Shown: positions 1-9,160 of the stretch, piece by piece
How the letters are laid out: every line of letters begins with the position of its first letter
Position numbering within the stretch: the first letter of the stretch is position 1
Assembly: GCF_001436295.1 (NCBI RefSeq)
Contig: NZ_AYYY01000021.1
Coordinates: 16,288-80,287 of the forward strand
Origin: Paucilactobacillus vaccinostercus DSM 20634
GTDB taxonomy: Bacteria; Bacillota; Bacilli; Lactobacillales; Lactobacillaceae
DNA length: 64,000 nt
Direction of reading: 5' to 3'
Program-made: the position numbers and the translations under genes
Notes under the pieces: generated by a model
The model's input: the letters and a program-made list of their open reading frames with translations, nothing else
Database searches by the model: none
What the model was told of the DNA's origin: nothing

Positions 1-686
1 GTTTTAAAGCGATTAAGGGAAACTGGCCATGGGTATTGGTATTTATTATTACGATTTTGAACTTTATTGCTAATATGGCGCGGAATACCGGTGTGATCTA
101 CTACTTCCAATATAGCTTGCATGATCGTACAATGACAGCACTAGCAAATGGATTAAACACAACGCAGTTGATTACGATTGCTTTATTGCCAATCTTTGTT
201 AAAAAAATTGGGCAAACCAATACCTGGATTTTAGGAACTGTTATGTCTGCATTTGCGCAAGTGATGATTCTATTCTCAGGACAAAACATTACATTGGTTC
301 TTGTATGGTGGGTTGTAAGTAATCTTGGTATGGGCTTTAGCGTGCCACTGATCTTTGCAGTGATTGCCGAAACGGTTGACTTTGGTGAATGGAAATCTGG
401 TGTTAATGCACCAGGACTATTATCCGGTGTCGGTGCAACAACGGCCAACAAATTTGGTGGTGGCTTAGGTGCTGCATTGGTACCTTGGGTTTTGGCCGGA
501 TTTGGATATAGTGCAACTGCCGTTAACCAGTCAGCGCATGCTTTAACTGGAATCAATGTGGCCTTTATTTGGATTCCCGCAGTTGTTTACTTGTTATCGG
601 TTATTCCGATGATTTTCTACAAGAAGTATGAAAAGATGGGGCCAACTATTAAGAAGGAACTAAAGGAACGTCGTGCAAATAATTAG
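1..686 (+). CDS. GPH-family sugar:cation symporter, C-terminal part (cut by window edge)
   Basis: The reading frame is open from the first bases of the window, so only the C-terminal half of a glycoside-pentoside-hexuronide (MelB/XynP-type) symporter is visible. It is a clear paralogue of the complete transporter at 3839-5233: both share GNW near the start of the visible part, the MARN segment followed by a YYFQYSL segment, and APG-L-GVGATTA-K-GGGLG near the end. Several hydrophobic segments are present and the tail is basic. It lies 20 bp before the GH2 gene and is probably its cotranscribed importer. The substrate is inferred from context (xylosides or related glycosides), not read from the protein. 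Confidence 0.85.
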   Translation, partial: FKAIKGNWPWVLVFIITILNFIANMARNTGVIYYFQYSLHDRTMTALANGLNTTQLITIALLPIFVKKIGQTNTWILGTVMSAFAQVMILFSGQNITLVLVWWVVSNLGMGFSVPLIFAVIAETVDFGEWKSGVNAPGLLSGVGATTANKFGGGLGAALVPWVLAGFGYSATAVNQSAHALTGINVAFIWIPAVVYLLSVIPMIFYKKYEKMGPTIKKELKERRANN

Positions 687-706
687 CATTGAGGAGGTTT
701 GTCGGT

Positions 707-3700
707 ATGGGAAAAGTAAATGATCAATTTGCGAACATTGCCAATAATTTGGGACGCAATCTGAACAAGCAAGGACTAAAACGAGTAAAACCGGCTGAAA
801 TTCAGCATCAATCATTACCGATGGGAAATTTTGATGGTCTACCCATTCGTTTTCCGGAGAAAATGAATGATCAAGCGGCGCTGGAAGCAGAGTTACAACG
901 GATGCGAAACCAATTTAAGCCGTTTCTGGTCCATCAGGCACCAGAAGTCAAAAATTATCGAACTAGGCAAAAATTAACGGAGTTTAAGTGGCGGGTCGAA
1001 ACTGATACCGACCGAACTGATTTTACGACCGTGTTAAGTGGCGACGGAGAATGGGAGACAGTCTCAATTCCACACTTCGGTCGACCGCTCGGAAATAAGA
1101 CCACGTATTATCGCCAAACGTTTGATATTGATTCAGTTACGGATGAACAATCATTGTTTGTTCATTTTAACGGTGTTGACTATATTGCCAATGTTTTTGT
1201 GAATGGTTATTTTGTCGGAACGCATGAAGGGTTGTTTGCGCCGTTTGAATTTGAAATTGAGAATTATATTCATTCGGGTACCAATACGCTGGTTGTTCAA
1301 GTTAAAAATGATTTTATCCATAAACGCAACGAGTTAGAAGCAGGCGGGACGATGTATGGTGGCGATAAAATTTATGCGGCCACTGGTCCGGGCTTTGATG
1401 ATCCGGCGTTAGGATGGCATCATTGTCCGCCTGGAATGGGAATTTACCAAGATGTGTATTTAGAAAAGCGTGCTCGTGATTTTATCAGTGAAGTGTATGT
1501 CAGACCACTATTTGATGAGCATAAGGCTGAAGTAAACATTGATTTATATCATTGTGATTTAGGTGAACGAAGCGCTAAATTTAATATTTCGATTTATGGC
1601 GAAAACTTTGTGGGAACAGTTGTTAAAGATCAGATTGTTGAACAGTCAACGGGAACGGCCATTGGTCTAGGAGATACGTTTACTGAAGCAATGCTATCTG
1701 CGACCGGTCAAAAAGATAAAGAAAATACGCTCAATGCCGAAAAAGGACACAACTATTTTAAGTTCATTTTTGATATTCCAGATATGAAGGTTTGGAGCTC
1801 GGAGACCCCTTATTTATACGAAGTGCAGGTAGGCTTTATCGACGATGATGATACAATTTTAGACGCTAATACGCGGACGTTTGGAATGCGCAAGTTTCAT
1901 ATGGATGAAGCCTCACAGCCCAAGGGAAAATTGTATTTGAACAATCAGGAAATTCATTTACGTGGTGCAAATACCATGGGATTTGAACAGCATGATGTAA
2001 TGCGTGGTGAACTGGATCAATTGGTTGATGATATTTTGTTGGCTAAGATCGCACACATGAACTTTTGGCGTATTACGCAACGACCAGTCCAGGAAACGGT
2101 GTATGACTATTGTGATCATCTTGGATTGATGACTCAAACCGATTTACCGCTATTCGGTGTTCTTCGCCGTAATAAGTTTAGTGAGGCCGTGAAGCAGGCG
2201 GGCGAAATGGAACAAATTGTCCGAAAACATCCTTGTAATATCGTTGACACGTTTATCAATGAGCCGTTTCCAAATGCCAATAATCTCCCGCAACGACATC
2301 TGATACGTCCAGAATTGGAACGCTTCTTCACTGCAGCTAAGGAAACGATTCTATGTTTAAATCCCGATCGTGTGATTAAACCAGTTGATGGGGATTATGA
2401 TCCGCCAACGTTTGGGTTGCCAGACAATCACTGTTATACATCTTGGTATAACAGTTCCGGTGAAACTATGGGTGAATTAGCTGCAGGATATTGGCTGCCT
2501 GTGAAAAAAGGTTGGAATTATGCCTGTGGTGAGTATGGGTGTGAAGGACTCGATAATTTAGAGACTATGTATAATCATTACCCGGCGAACTGGTTACCAG
2601 CGTCACCCGATGATGACTGGTCGCCAACGGCGATTGCAATGGAGCAAAGTAGTAATTTCCATTATCAGTACTTTGAAACACCAAAGACGCTTCGTAATTG
2701 GGTAATGGAAAGTCAAAGATATCAAGCATTTGCGACTCAATGGATGACAGAATCGTTTAGACGACAAACAGCCATGATTTCAACAGTATTGCATATTTTT
2801 ATCGATCATTTTCCCGCTGGCTGGATGAAAGCTGTGATTGATAATGATCGGATTGCAAAGCCGGCATATTTTGCCTATCGTGATGCATTAACACCAACGA
2901 TGGTTAGCTTTAAACCCCGGCGATTCAGATATTTTGAAGGCGAAACAGCAGCAATTGAAACCTGGATCTGCAACGATTTACCAGAAGCGTTTGATTCCTA
3001 TTCACTATATTACGAAGTAGTTCGGAACCATGAAGTACTGCGTAAGGGTGTCCAAACAGTTGGTATCCAACCATCGTGTTCCGCATATGCTGGTGATATT
3101 CAGTTTGATACAACCGGGATTGCTGGTGAAATTGAGGTACGGGCGGCACTGATTGATCAGAACAATCAAGTGGTACATTACAATACGCTGAATCTTAAGA
3201 TTGCAAGTCAGAATACTGATTTAAAGGGAACGACGATTCAAGCTGGTGAAACAGCGGGTTCATTGTTGAATACTTACACTAATTACCAAAAAATTGGTGA
3301 TAGTACGGTAACACCTGATACGATTATTATTGATGATATGGCGGTCTTTAAAGGACAGGAAACCAAGTTACGTCAAAAAGTTGAAGCGGGAACTAAACTA
3401 GTTCTTTATCGTCCCGCATCTGGAACATATCGAATTTTTGATGAGGACGTCAAAATCAAACCATGCGGTATGTTGCCAGTGAACTTTGTTTCTCGTAACA
3501 CGGGTCATCTCATGGTTGACGGATTTGAGCCAGATGATTTTAGATTTTGGTTTGATGAAAAACAACAAATGATTACGCCAATTTTGGAAAACACCTTTAC
3601 CAGTCATAATAAAAATTATGATGCAATTCTGACGAGTGCAAATATGAACATCAAGGGCGAGTGGCGGCCAGAACTAGCATGCGGTGAACGGAAAATCGGT

Positions 3701-3802
3701 AAGGGATCAGTTATTATTTGCGAGTTGATCTTAGATGATCGACTGAAAGCTAACCCAGTTGCACAGCAATTCGCGAAAAAAATGCTAATCAAACAACCAT
3801 AA
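707..3802 (+). CDS. Glycoside hydrolase family 2 protein (beta-glycosidase)
   Basis: Predicted intracellular exo-acting beta-glycosidase of about 1031 residues with no signal peptide. The ATG at 707 is chosen because GAGGAGG lies at 691-697. The order is a GH2 N-terminal jelly-roll (about 100-260), an immunoglobulin-like domain, then a TIM barrel beginning near LYLNNQEIHLRGAN. The acid/base is probably Glu519 in FINEPFPN; the nucleophile is probably Glu609 in the CGEYG motif, typical of the glucuronidase-like part of GH2. A further C-terminal region of about 300 residues follows. It sits between two paralogous GPH symporters and near a GH120 beta-xylosidase, so a plant xyloside or arabinoxylan fragment is a reasonable substrate. 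Exact specificity (galactoside, glucuronide, arabinoside) cannot be decided here. Confidence 0.85.
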   Translation: MGKVNDQFANIANNLGRNLNKQGLKRVKPAEIQHQSLPMGNFDGLPIRFPEKMNDQAALEAELQRMRNQFKPFLVHQAPEVKNYRTRQKLTEFKWRVETDTDRTDFTTVLSGDGEWETVSIPHFGRPLGNKTTYYRQTFDIDSVTDEQSLFVHFNGVDYIANVFVNGYFVGTHEGLFAPFEFEIENYIHSGTNTLVVQVKNDFIHKRNELEAGGTMYGGDKIYAATGPGFDDPALGWHHCPPGMGIYQDVYLEKRARDFISEVYVRPLFDEHKAEVNIDLYHCDLGERSAKFNISIYGENFVGTVVKDQIVEQSTGTAIGLGDTFTEAMLSATGQKDKENTLNAEKGHNYFKFIFDIPDMKVWSSETPYLYEVQVGFIDDDDTILDANTRTFGMRKFHMDEASQPKGKLYLNNQEIHLRGANTMGFEQHDVMRGELDQLVDDILLAKIAHMNFWRITQRPVQETVYDYCDHLGLMTQTDLPLFGVLRRNKFSEAVKQAGEMEQIVRKHPCNIVDTFINEPFPNANNLPQRHLIRPELERFFTAAKETILCLNPDRVIKPVDGDYDPPTFGLPDNHCYTSWYNSSGETMGELAAGYWLPVKKGWNYACGEYGCEGLDNLETMYNHYPANWLPASPDDDWSPTAIAMEQSSNFHYQYFETPKTLRNWVMESQRYQAFATQWMTESFRRQTAMISTVLHIFIDHFPAGWMKAVIDNDRIAKPAYFAYRDALTPTMVSFKPRRFRYFEGETAAIETWICNDLPEAFDSYSLYYEVVRNHEVLRKGVQTVGIQPSCSAYAGDIQFDTTGIAGEIEVRAALIDQNNQVVHYNTLNLKIASQNTDLKGTTIQAGETAGSLLNTYTNYQKIGDSTVTPDTIIIDDMAVFKGQETKLRQKVEAGTKLVLYRPASGTYRIFDEDVKIKPCGMLPVNFVSRNTGHLMVDGFEPDDFRFWFDEKQQMITPILENTFTSHNKNYDAILTSANMNIKGEWRPELACGERKIGKGSVIICELILDDRLKANPVAQQFAKKMLIKQP

Positions 3803-3838
3803 AATGGTCGTTAAATAGTGATAGAGAGGTGAATAGTC

Positions 3839-5233
3839 TTGGATGGTCAGAAGCTTGTGACAAATGAGCAACAGACGGTCAAAGTTCCGATTATCAGAAA
3901 ATTGGCCTATGGTTCAACGGACTTAAGTTACCAATTATTGACGACGACTGTTAGTGCGTATCTTGTCTATTTTTATACGGATGTTGCTAAGATGTCACTG
4001 GGCGCTATTGGTACATTGATGCTCATTGCACGGTTACTTTCTGCATTGGCTGCACCAATCTCTGGATACTTTATTGATAATACTCATACGCGGTGGGGTA
4101 AGGCGCGTCCTTGGTACTTGTGGATGTGTTTCCCTGTTGCCATCTTTAGTATATTGTTGTTCGTTGCACCTAACTTTGCGAATAGTGCACTGAATATTAC
4201 GTATATTTGGGTCACCTATGTCATTTGGTCAATGCTTGAGATTTTTATTAATACACCTGATACAGCGATTTTACCGTTGCTGACTAAGGACCGTAATCAG
4301 CGGACCATCTTCAATAGTTTCAGAAACGGTGGTAGTCAAATTGGGGCGCTAATTGCAAATGCTTCGGTACTTCCTTTGGTTGCGTTTTTTGGAGGAAGTA
4401 ATGCTAAAAAGGGATTTTTTGAAACGGTATGTTTTCTGGCACTCTTGTGTGTATTAGGATATTTGTTTGTTTTTACGTTTATTCGAGAAGTTCATTCGGA
4501 TGATGCAATTCAACAAGAAAAGGAACATGTTTCATTTGCTGACGGTTTTCGCGCTATGAAGGGAAACTGGGCATTTATTCTAACCTTTATCATTACCATT
4601 CTGGTTTTTATTGCGTCAATGGCACGAAACTCAAGCGTCATTTATTATTTCCAGTATAGTCTTGATAATTTGGGAATGGTTGCCTTGGCAAATGCCCTTA
4701 ATTCAACGCAGCTAATTTCAATTGTGTTTTTGCCCGTGATTGTTCGTAAGTTGGGACAATCCAACACGTGGGTATTAGGACTAGTGATGACAGCATTAGC
4801 ACAACCCTTGATCCTGATTAGTGGTCATAATTTATTTTTAGTTTTGACCTTTTGGGTGGTCAATAATCTAGGAATGGGAATCTGTGTGCCATTGATTTTC
4901 GCCATTTTGGCGGATTCAGCCGATTATGGGGAGTGGAAGAATCATATTGCTGCACCTGGATTTTTAGCGGGTGTCGGGGCAACAACTGCGACAAAGCTAG
5001 GTGGCGGTCTCGGAATGGGGATTGTTCCTTGGGTTTTAGGGATGTTTGGTTATGTTGCTGAAAAGCAACAAACATCACAGGCACTAATGGGAATTCAAGT
5101 TGTCTTTATCTGGCTACCATGTGTTTGCTTATTGCTTGCAGTGATTCCCGCTTACTTTTATAGAAAAGCTGAACGACAACGCCCACAAATTCAACAAGAA
5201 CTAATGCAAAGACGACTACAAGAAAATGGTTAA
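3839..5233 (+). CDS. GPH-family sugar:cation symporter
   Basis: Complete 464-residue MFS-type symporter of the glycoside-pentoside-hexuronide family. The N-terminal part shows the family's KLAYGSTDLSYQ start, and the loop DNTHTRWGKARPW corresponds to the conserved cytoplasmic loop 2-3 motif; about 12 hydrophobic segments follow. The start is a TTG at 3839, supported by GAGAGGT about 8 bases upstream; the nearby ATG at 3843 is out of frame. It is a paralogue of the truncated transporter at the left edge and follows the GH2 gene by about 36 bp, so the three genes probably form one operon ending at the hairpin at 5441-5480. XynP/XylP-like xyloside uptake is likely from the GH120 gene nearby, but is inference. 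Confidence 0.88.
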   Translation: MDGQKLVTNEQQTVKVPIIRKLAYGSTDLSYQLLTTTVSAYLVYFYTDVAKMSLGAIGTLMLIARLLSALAAPISGYFIDNTHTRWGKARPWYLWMCFPVAIFSILLFVAPNFANSALNITYIWVTYVIWSMLEIFINTPDTAILPLLTKDRNQRTIFNSFRNGGSQIGALIANASVLPLVAFFGGSNAKKGFFETVCFLALLCVLGYLFVFTFIREVHSDDAIQQEKEHVSFADGFRAMKGNWAFILTFIITILVFIASMARNSSVIYYFQYSLDNLGMVALANALNSTQLISIVFLPVIVRKLGQSNTWVLGLVMTALAQPLILISGHNLFLVLTFWVVNNLGMGICVPLIFAILADSADYGEWKNHIAAPGFLAGVGATTATKLGGGLGMGIVPWVLGMFGYVAEKQQTSQALMGIQVVFIWLPCVCLLLAVIPAYFYRKAERQRPQIQQELMQRRLQENG

Positions 5234-5268
5234 AATCTAAGAACATGTGCTTTTAAATTTTAGTGGGA

Positions 5269-5290
5269 GAAAACGACTTCCTACGTTTTC
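5269..5290 (+). other. Small inverted repeat downstream of transporter gene
   Basis: GAAAACG at 5269-5275 is repeated inverted at 5284-5290 with an 8-base loop. It has no T-run, so it may be a 3' UTR hairpin rather than a terminator. The rest of 5234-5440 shows no gene. Confidence 0.3.
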
Positions 5291-5440
5291 CGTGATTGTG
5301 TTGCTGGGAGGGAGCAATTACAACAATAAATTATTGGTTCCCCGTCAAACTAATAATTATTGGCAAAAACTATTTCAATCGTTTTGAGCACAATTGGTTT
5401 GCACATCACATGAGTCTTAAAATATTAATGAAATAGTACA

Positions 5441-5480
5441 AAGAGCAATGCGTGCAGCTTGAAGGCGCATTGCTCTTTTA
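5441..5480 (+). terminator. Rho-independent terminator of the GPH/GH2 operon
   Basis: A 12-bp perfect stem (5441-5452 with 5466-5477) is followed by a short T-run. It lies between the convergent transporter and AraC genes and can serve the plus-strand operon. Confidence 0.8.
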
Positions 5481-5572
5481 ATTTAAAAAAATAGCGTGTA
5501 GGTAGTGATTAAGTTTAGAAAAAATATTAATCAGGGACATAAATCTCAATTAGATTAGATGGACGATACGAA

Positions 5573-6763
5573 TCAGCCCACATTAATCTTCAAAAAATGA
5601 TAAATATTCCATCGTTCTAGGTAGTGGGGATGCTTTCTAGCAGCGCTCGGTGTCACACCAACAAACGCTTTAAATTGTCGGCTAAGATGTGCTTGGTCCG
5701 CGAAATTAAGTTCAGCAGCGATTTCTGCCATCGATAGATCGGTGATCGAAATAAGCTGAATAGCACGGTTAATTTTACTGAGCATTTTGAATTCAGTGAT
5801 TGTAATGCCGACTTCCTGTTTAAATTGGGATGATAAATAGTTTTGTGAAAGTTTCAGTTGGTGGCTGTATTGCTGAATGGAGGGTGTTTCTTCGGGTGTA
5901 TCTAGGATTGTTTGATAAATGTGGCGGATGTTTTTTGATAAATGCACGTTTTTGAGACTCTGGACACGTGAAGCCATGTCTATGAGAATTTTTTCGATTT
6001 TTTTCATAACATCGTCAAATACAGGTGCCTCTTCGATCTCGATTACGTATTGATCGTTCAGTGTGTACGCTTGTTCATAATCAATTCCAGCGTTAATTGC
6101 GGCACGCAACGTCACGGAAACACAAATGATGCCCCAATTTTTGATTGCTCTTAAAGTACTCTCGTTTGAAAGAACGCCAATTCGACCGGAGCTTAAAAGA
6201 TGGTGAAATGCGGAATGAATCGCGATCGAATCTCCCATCATGACGGCGGTTTTGAGTGCCTGTTCGTATTTGTAGCTAATATGAGCGCCTTGGTTATTAA
6301 ATTGAACAGACATGATAATATTGTTGAGTTCGTTTGAGGTGATTGGATTTTGGAACGCCTGATCGATTGACGCAGCGCTGTTTGAAAGACCAATCAGTTG
6401 GGAAAAGAAAGTAACTTGGTGGTAGCACTGATCTTTTTCTAAAATGGGGGTCTGCAATTTGTGTGAAAGGTAAACAATCATTGAACCCAGATTTTGACTT
6501 TTGCGATTGGAACGAGAATTGATTAGTTCGGGACCAATTAAAAATGCCGTTTCCTGCGTGATGAAGCAAAATGTCAGTAGCGTTTCCGTGTGTCGTAAAA
6601 TATAGAAGCCAGCTTTAGTGGGGAGTCGCTGTAACATTGCATAATAACGCCGTGTTAAAATATTGCCACACTTGAATTGTACGGTTGGCTTGTTATGTGA
6701 CAGACTAAATTTAATTGCCGGTACGTTTAATGACTGAATATAGGCTTGATCGAGAGACACCAT
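5573..6763 (-). CDS. AraC-family transcriptional regulator
   Basis: 396-residue regulator with an unassigned N-terminal sensory region and a C-terminal AraC/XylS double helix-turn-helix (about 295-390). The region from SQNYLSSQFKQEVG to LSMAEIAAELNFADQAHLSR and VGVTPSAARK is the classical signature. The start ATG at 6763 has GAGGTGAT just upstream. It is divergent from the GH120 gene and convergent with the GPH/GH2 operon, so it is the probable local activator of the glycoside genes. Inverted half-sites CTGTTCA (6803-6809) and TGAACAG (6864-6870) in the shared intergenic region are candidate binding sites. The inducer is unknown. Confidence 0.9.
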   Translation of the reverse strand: MVSLDQAYIQSLNVPAIKFSLSHNKPTVQFKCGNILTRRYYAMLQRLPTKAGFYILRHTETLLTFCFITQETAFLIGPELINSRSNRKSQNLGSMIVYLSHKLQTPILEKDQCYHQVTFFSQLIGLSNSAASIDQAFQNPITSNELNNIIMSVQFNNQGAHISYKYEQALKTAVMMGDSIAIHSAFHHLLSSGRIGVLSNESTLRAIKNWGIICVSVTLRAAINAGIDYEQAYTLNDQYVIEIEEAPVFDDVMKKIEKILIDMASRVQSLKNVHLSKNIRHIYQTILDTPEETPSIQQYSHQLKLSQNYLSSQFKQEVGITITEFKMLSKINRAIQLISITDLSMAEIAAELNFADQAHLSRQFKAFVGVTPSAARKHPHYLERWNIYHFLKINVG

Positions 6764-6842
6764 GGATCACCTCATGAGTAAAATATTCAAAAAACTGTTG
6801 ATCTGTTCAATAAATGAAGTAGCAAGGCTATTATACTCTTTA

Positions 6843-6857
6843 TTGTAAGCGTTAACA
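6843..6857 (+). promoter_or_regulatory. cre box (CcpA operator) upstream of GH120 gene
   Basis: TTGTAAGCGTTAACA matches every fixed position of the catabolite-responsive element consensus WTGNAANCGNWNNCW. It lies about 48-62 bp before the GH120 start, in the region shared with the divergent AraC gene, and predicts glucose repression of xyloside hydrolysis. Confidence 0.75.
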
Positions 6858-6904
6858 AAACGCTGAACAGTTTTGAAGTCGAATCAATTAGGGGGCATTT
6901 AGTT

Positions 6905-8917
6905 ATGAAGATTTACGTCGATGCAACTGTGATGCGAGATGGTAATGGATCTAAAGAGGCACCATATAAATCAATTAATGCGGCTGCTAAACGAGCCATG
7001 GCCGGGGATGAGGTGTTGGTTTTTCCGGGAGTCTATCGTGAAAACGTGAATCCCGTTAATTCCGGCACGGCAGAAGCTCCAATCACTTACCGGAGTGTTA
7101 AGCCGTTACAAGCCACTATTACGGGAGCGGAAAGTGTTAAAAATTGGCAACTTTATCGGGACAACGTCTGGGTTGCACGGATCGATAATGGGGTCTTTGG
7201 AACGTATAATCCGTACACTACATTTGTTGTGGGTGATTGGTATTTTGGCCCGGTGGACAAACATACGGGTGCGGTATACATGAATGATCAACAGTTTTAT
7301 GAAACCACTTCATTGGCAGACTGTTTAGCTGGCACGGTCTATGCGCGTTCTTGGGATCGTGAACATTCCATTTATAAGTGGTATACCGAACAAGATCCGA
7401 CAAAGAACGAAACAATTATTTACGCTAATTTTCAGGGCAAGAATCCAAATAATGAGCATGTTGACATCAATGTGCGTCGCGAAGTATTTTACCCACAAAA
7501 GACGGGTGTGGACTACATCACGCTCAGTGGATTCAACGTGAATAAAGCAGCAACGACATGGGCCCCGCCTGCTGCTTATCAGGATGGGATGATTGGGCCA
7601 CACTGGGCCAAGGGTTGGATTATTGAAGATTGTGACATTAGTCATAGTCGTTGTGCGGGAATCTCATTAGGGATGTACGAAGATCCAGACAATAATCATT
7701 ACTTTACCTATAAGCACGTTAAAAGTCCGACACAAATGGAACGGGATACAGTATGCCGTGGGCAATATCATGGATGGCTTAAAGAAAATATTGGGCATCA
7801 TATCATTCGCAGATGTAATATTCATCATTGTGAACAAGACGGTATTGTAGGACGGCAAGGGGCTGTATTCAGTCTCATTGAGGATAATCATATTCACCAT
7901 ATTAATAATATGCAGGAATTAGCCGGTGCTGAAATTGCGGGAATTAAAATTCATGCAGCTATTGATGTTATTTTTCGCCGAAATCATTTTGACCATACAA
8001 CGATGGGATTATGGTGTGACTGGGAAGCACAGGGAACCCGGATTACCCAAAATCTATTTGACCACAACTATGCACCGGAAGGAACTGCTCCACGGTTAGA
8101 TGGTGCAATGGAAAGTCAAGATATTTGGGTTGAAGTAAGTCACGGCCCGACACTGATTGATAATAATTTATTGTTATCTAAGGATTCGTTGAAAATTCCA
8201 ACGCAGGGCTTAGCCGTTGTACAGAATCTGATTTTGGGATCCTTCACGTTTGTGGGTACCGGAACGGATTATCCAGGACCTGGAGAACCACAGCCACGGT
8301 TCACCCCGTATCATATTAAACATCGAACAGAAGTGGCAGGCTTTATGACGATCTTGCATGGGGATGATCGGTTCTATAACAATATCTTTGTCCAAAAGTG
8401 GCCAGCTACTGATCCTGCTCCAGAGGATAATGAAGAGGTTGGAACCTTTGTCTTTGATGACTATCCGACGTTTGATGAGTGGTACCGGCCATTTAAGCCG
8501 TTAGAAGGAAAAGCGGCCAAGGAACATGATATGGAAAATCTGAAGGAAGCTCATTTCAGTCATTTACCAATTTGGGCGAGTGGCAATGTGTATCTAAATG
8601 GCGCCAAAGCTTGGAAAAAGGAAACTGATAATTTAGTGAATACTGAAGATCAGGTAGAATTTGAACTGGTCGAAAATGATGGGCAACCACAGATTAAAAC
8701 CAACTTGTATGATGTGATCGGTGACTACCAAAGTGGCATAATTAACACTGATATTTTGGGTGAAGCCTTTGAGCCAGAACAACGATTTGAAATGCCAAAT
8801 GGTGATTCGATCGTTTTCAATGAAGATTATTTTGGTAATCATCGGGGAACCTCGACCGTTGCAGGACCCTTTGTGTCGGAGAAGGCAGCCCGTGAGATGT
8901 TGTGGATGAAAGAATAA
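6905..8917 (+). CDS. GH120 beta-xylosidase (right-handed parallel beta-helix)
   Basis: 670-residue cytoplasmic enzyme without a signal peptide, expected to release xylose from xylo-oligosaccharides or xylosides. The N-terminal KIYVDATVMRDGNGSKEAPY region is a DUF1565-like helix cap. Long stretches match the GH120 type enzyme XylC of Thermoanaerobacterium as I remember it, including RREVFYP-KTG-DYIT, WAPPAA, GPHWAKGWIIED and AGIKIHAAIDV. The catalytic residues of XylC (Asp382 and Glu405) correspond to Asp372 in LWCDWEAQGTR and Glu410 in WVEVSHGP; about 15 extra residues lie between them here. The ATG at 6905 has AGGGGG upstream. A cre box and AraC gene precede it, and a strong terminator follows at 9073. 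Confidence 0.9.
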   Translation: MKIYVDATVMRDGNGSKEAPYKSINAAAKRAMAGDEVLVFPGVYRENVNPVNSGTAEAPITYRSVKPLQATITGAESVKNWQLYRDNVWVARIDNGVFGTYNPYTTFVVGDWYFGPVDKHTGAVYMNDQQFYETTSLADCLAGTVYARSWDREHSIYKWYTEQDPTKNETIIYANFQGKNPNNEHVDINVRREVFYPQKTGVDYITLSGFNVNKAATTWAPPAAYQDGMIGPHWAKGWIIEDCDISHSRCAGISLGMYEDPDNNHYFTYKHVKSPTQMERDTVCRGQYHGWLKENIGHHIIRRCNIHHCEQDGIVGRQGAVFSLIEDNHIHHINNMQELAGAEIAGIKIHAAIDVIFRRNHFDHTTMGLWCDWEAQGTRITQNLFDHNYAPEGTAPRLDGAMESQDIWVEVSHGPTLIDNNLLLSKDSLKIPTQGLAVVQNLILGSFTFVGTGTDYPGPGEPQPRFTPYHIKHRTEVAGFMTILHGDDRFYNNIFVQKWPATDPAPEDNEEVGTFVFDDYPTFDEWYRPFKPLEGKAAKEHDMENLKEAHFSHLPIWASGNVYLNGAKAWKKETDNLVNTEDQVEFELVENDGQPQIKTNLYDVIGDYQSGIINTDILGEAFEPEQRFEMPNGDSIVFNEDYFGNHRGTSTVAGPFVSEKAAREMLWMKE

Positions 8918-9072
8918 GGATACTAATATCAATAAATCAATTGACTAATACTGAAGTGATTTGATAGTAAGTAATAAAATAATTGCTAAATACTCATTTT
9001 GTTTTCATAATCAAGTAAAATAATGAATGTGAAAACATAAGTGTTCTTGAAGAAGTATGTGTGTTATGACTG

Positions 9073-9121
9073 AAATAAGCATCTTCATTCACCAAATTCG
9101 GCGAGTGAAGATGCTTATTTT
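9073..9121. terminator. Bidirectional terminator between GH120 gene and OYE pseudogene
   Basis: AAATAAGCATCTTCA on the left arm pairs with TGAAGATGCTTATTT on the right arm (stem of 15 bp extended by a G-U pair), flanked by A-run and T-run, so it can terminate both convergent units. Confidence 0.85.
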
Positions 9122-9160
9122 GTGTTTCAGAATCGACATAACGTTGTAGTAAATACTTGA

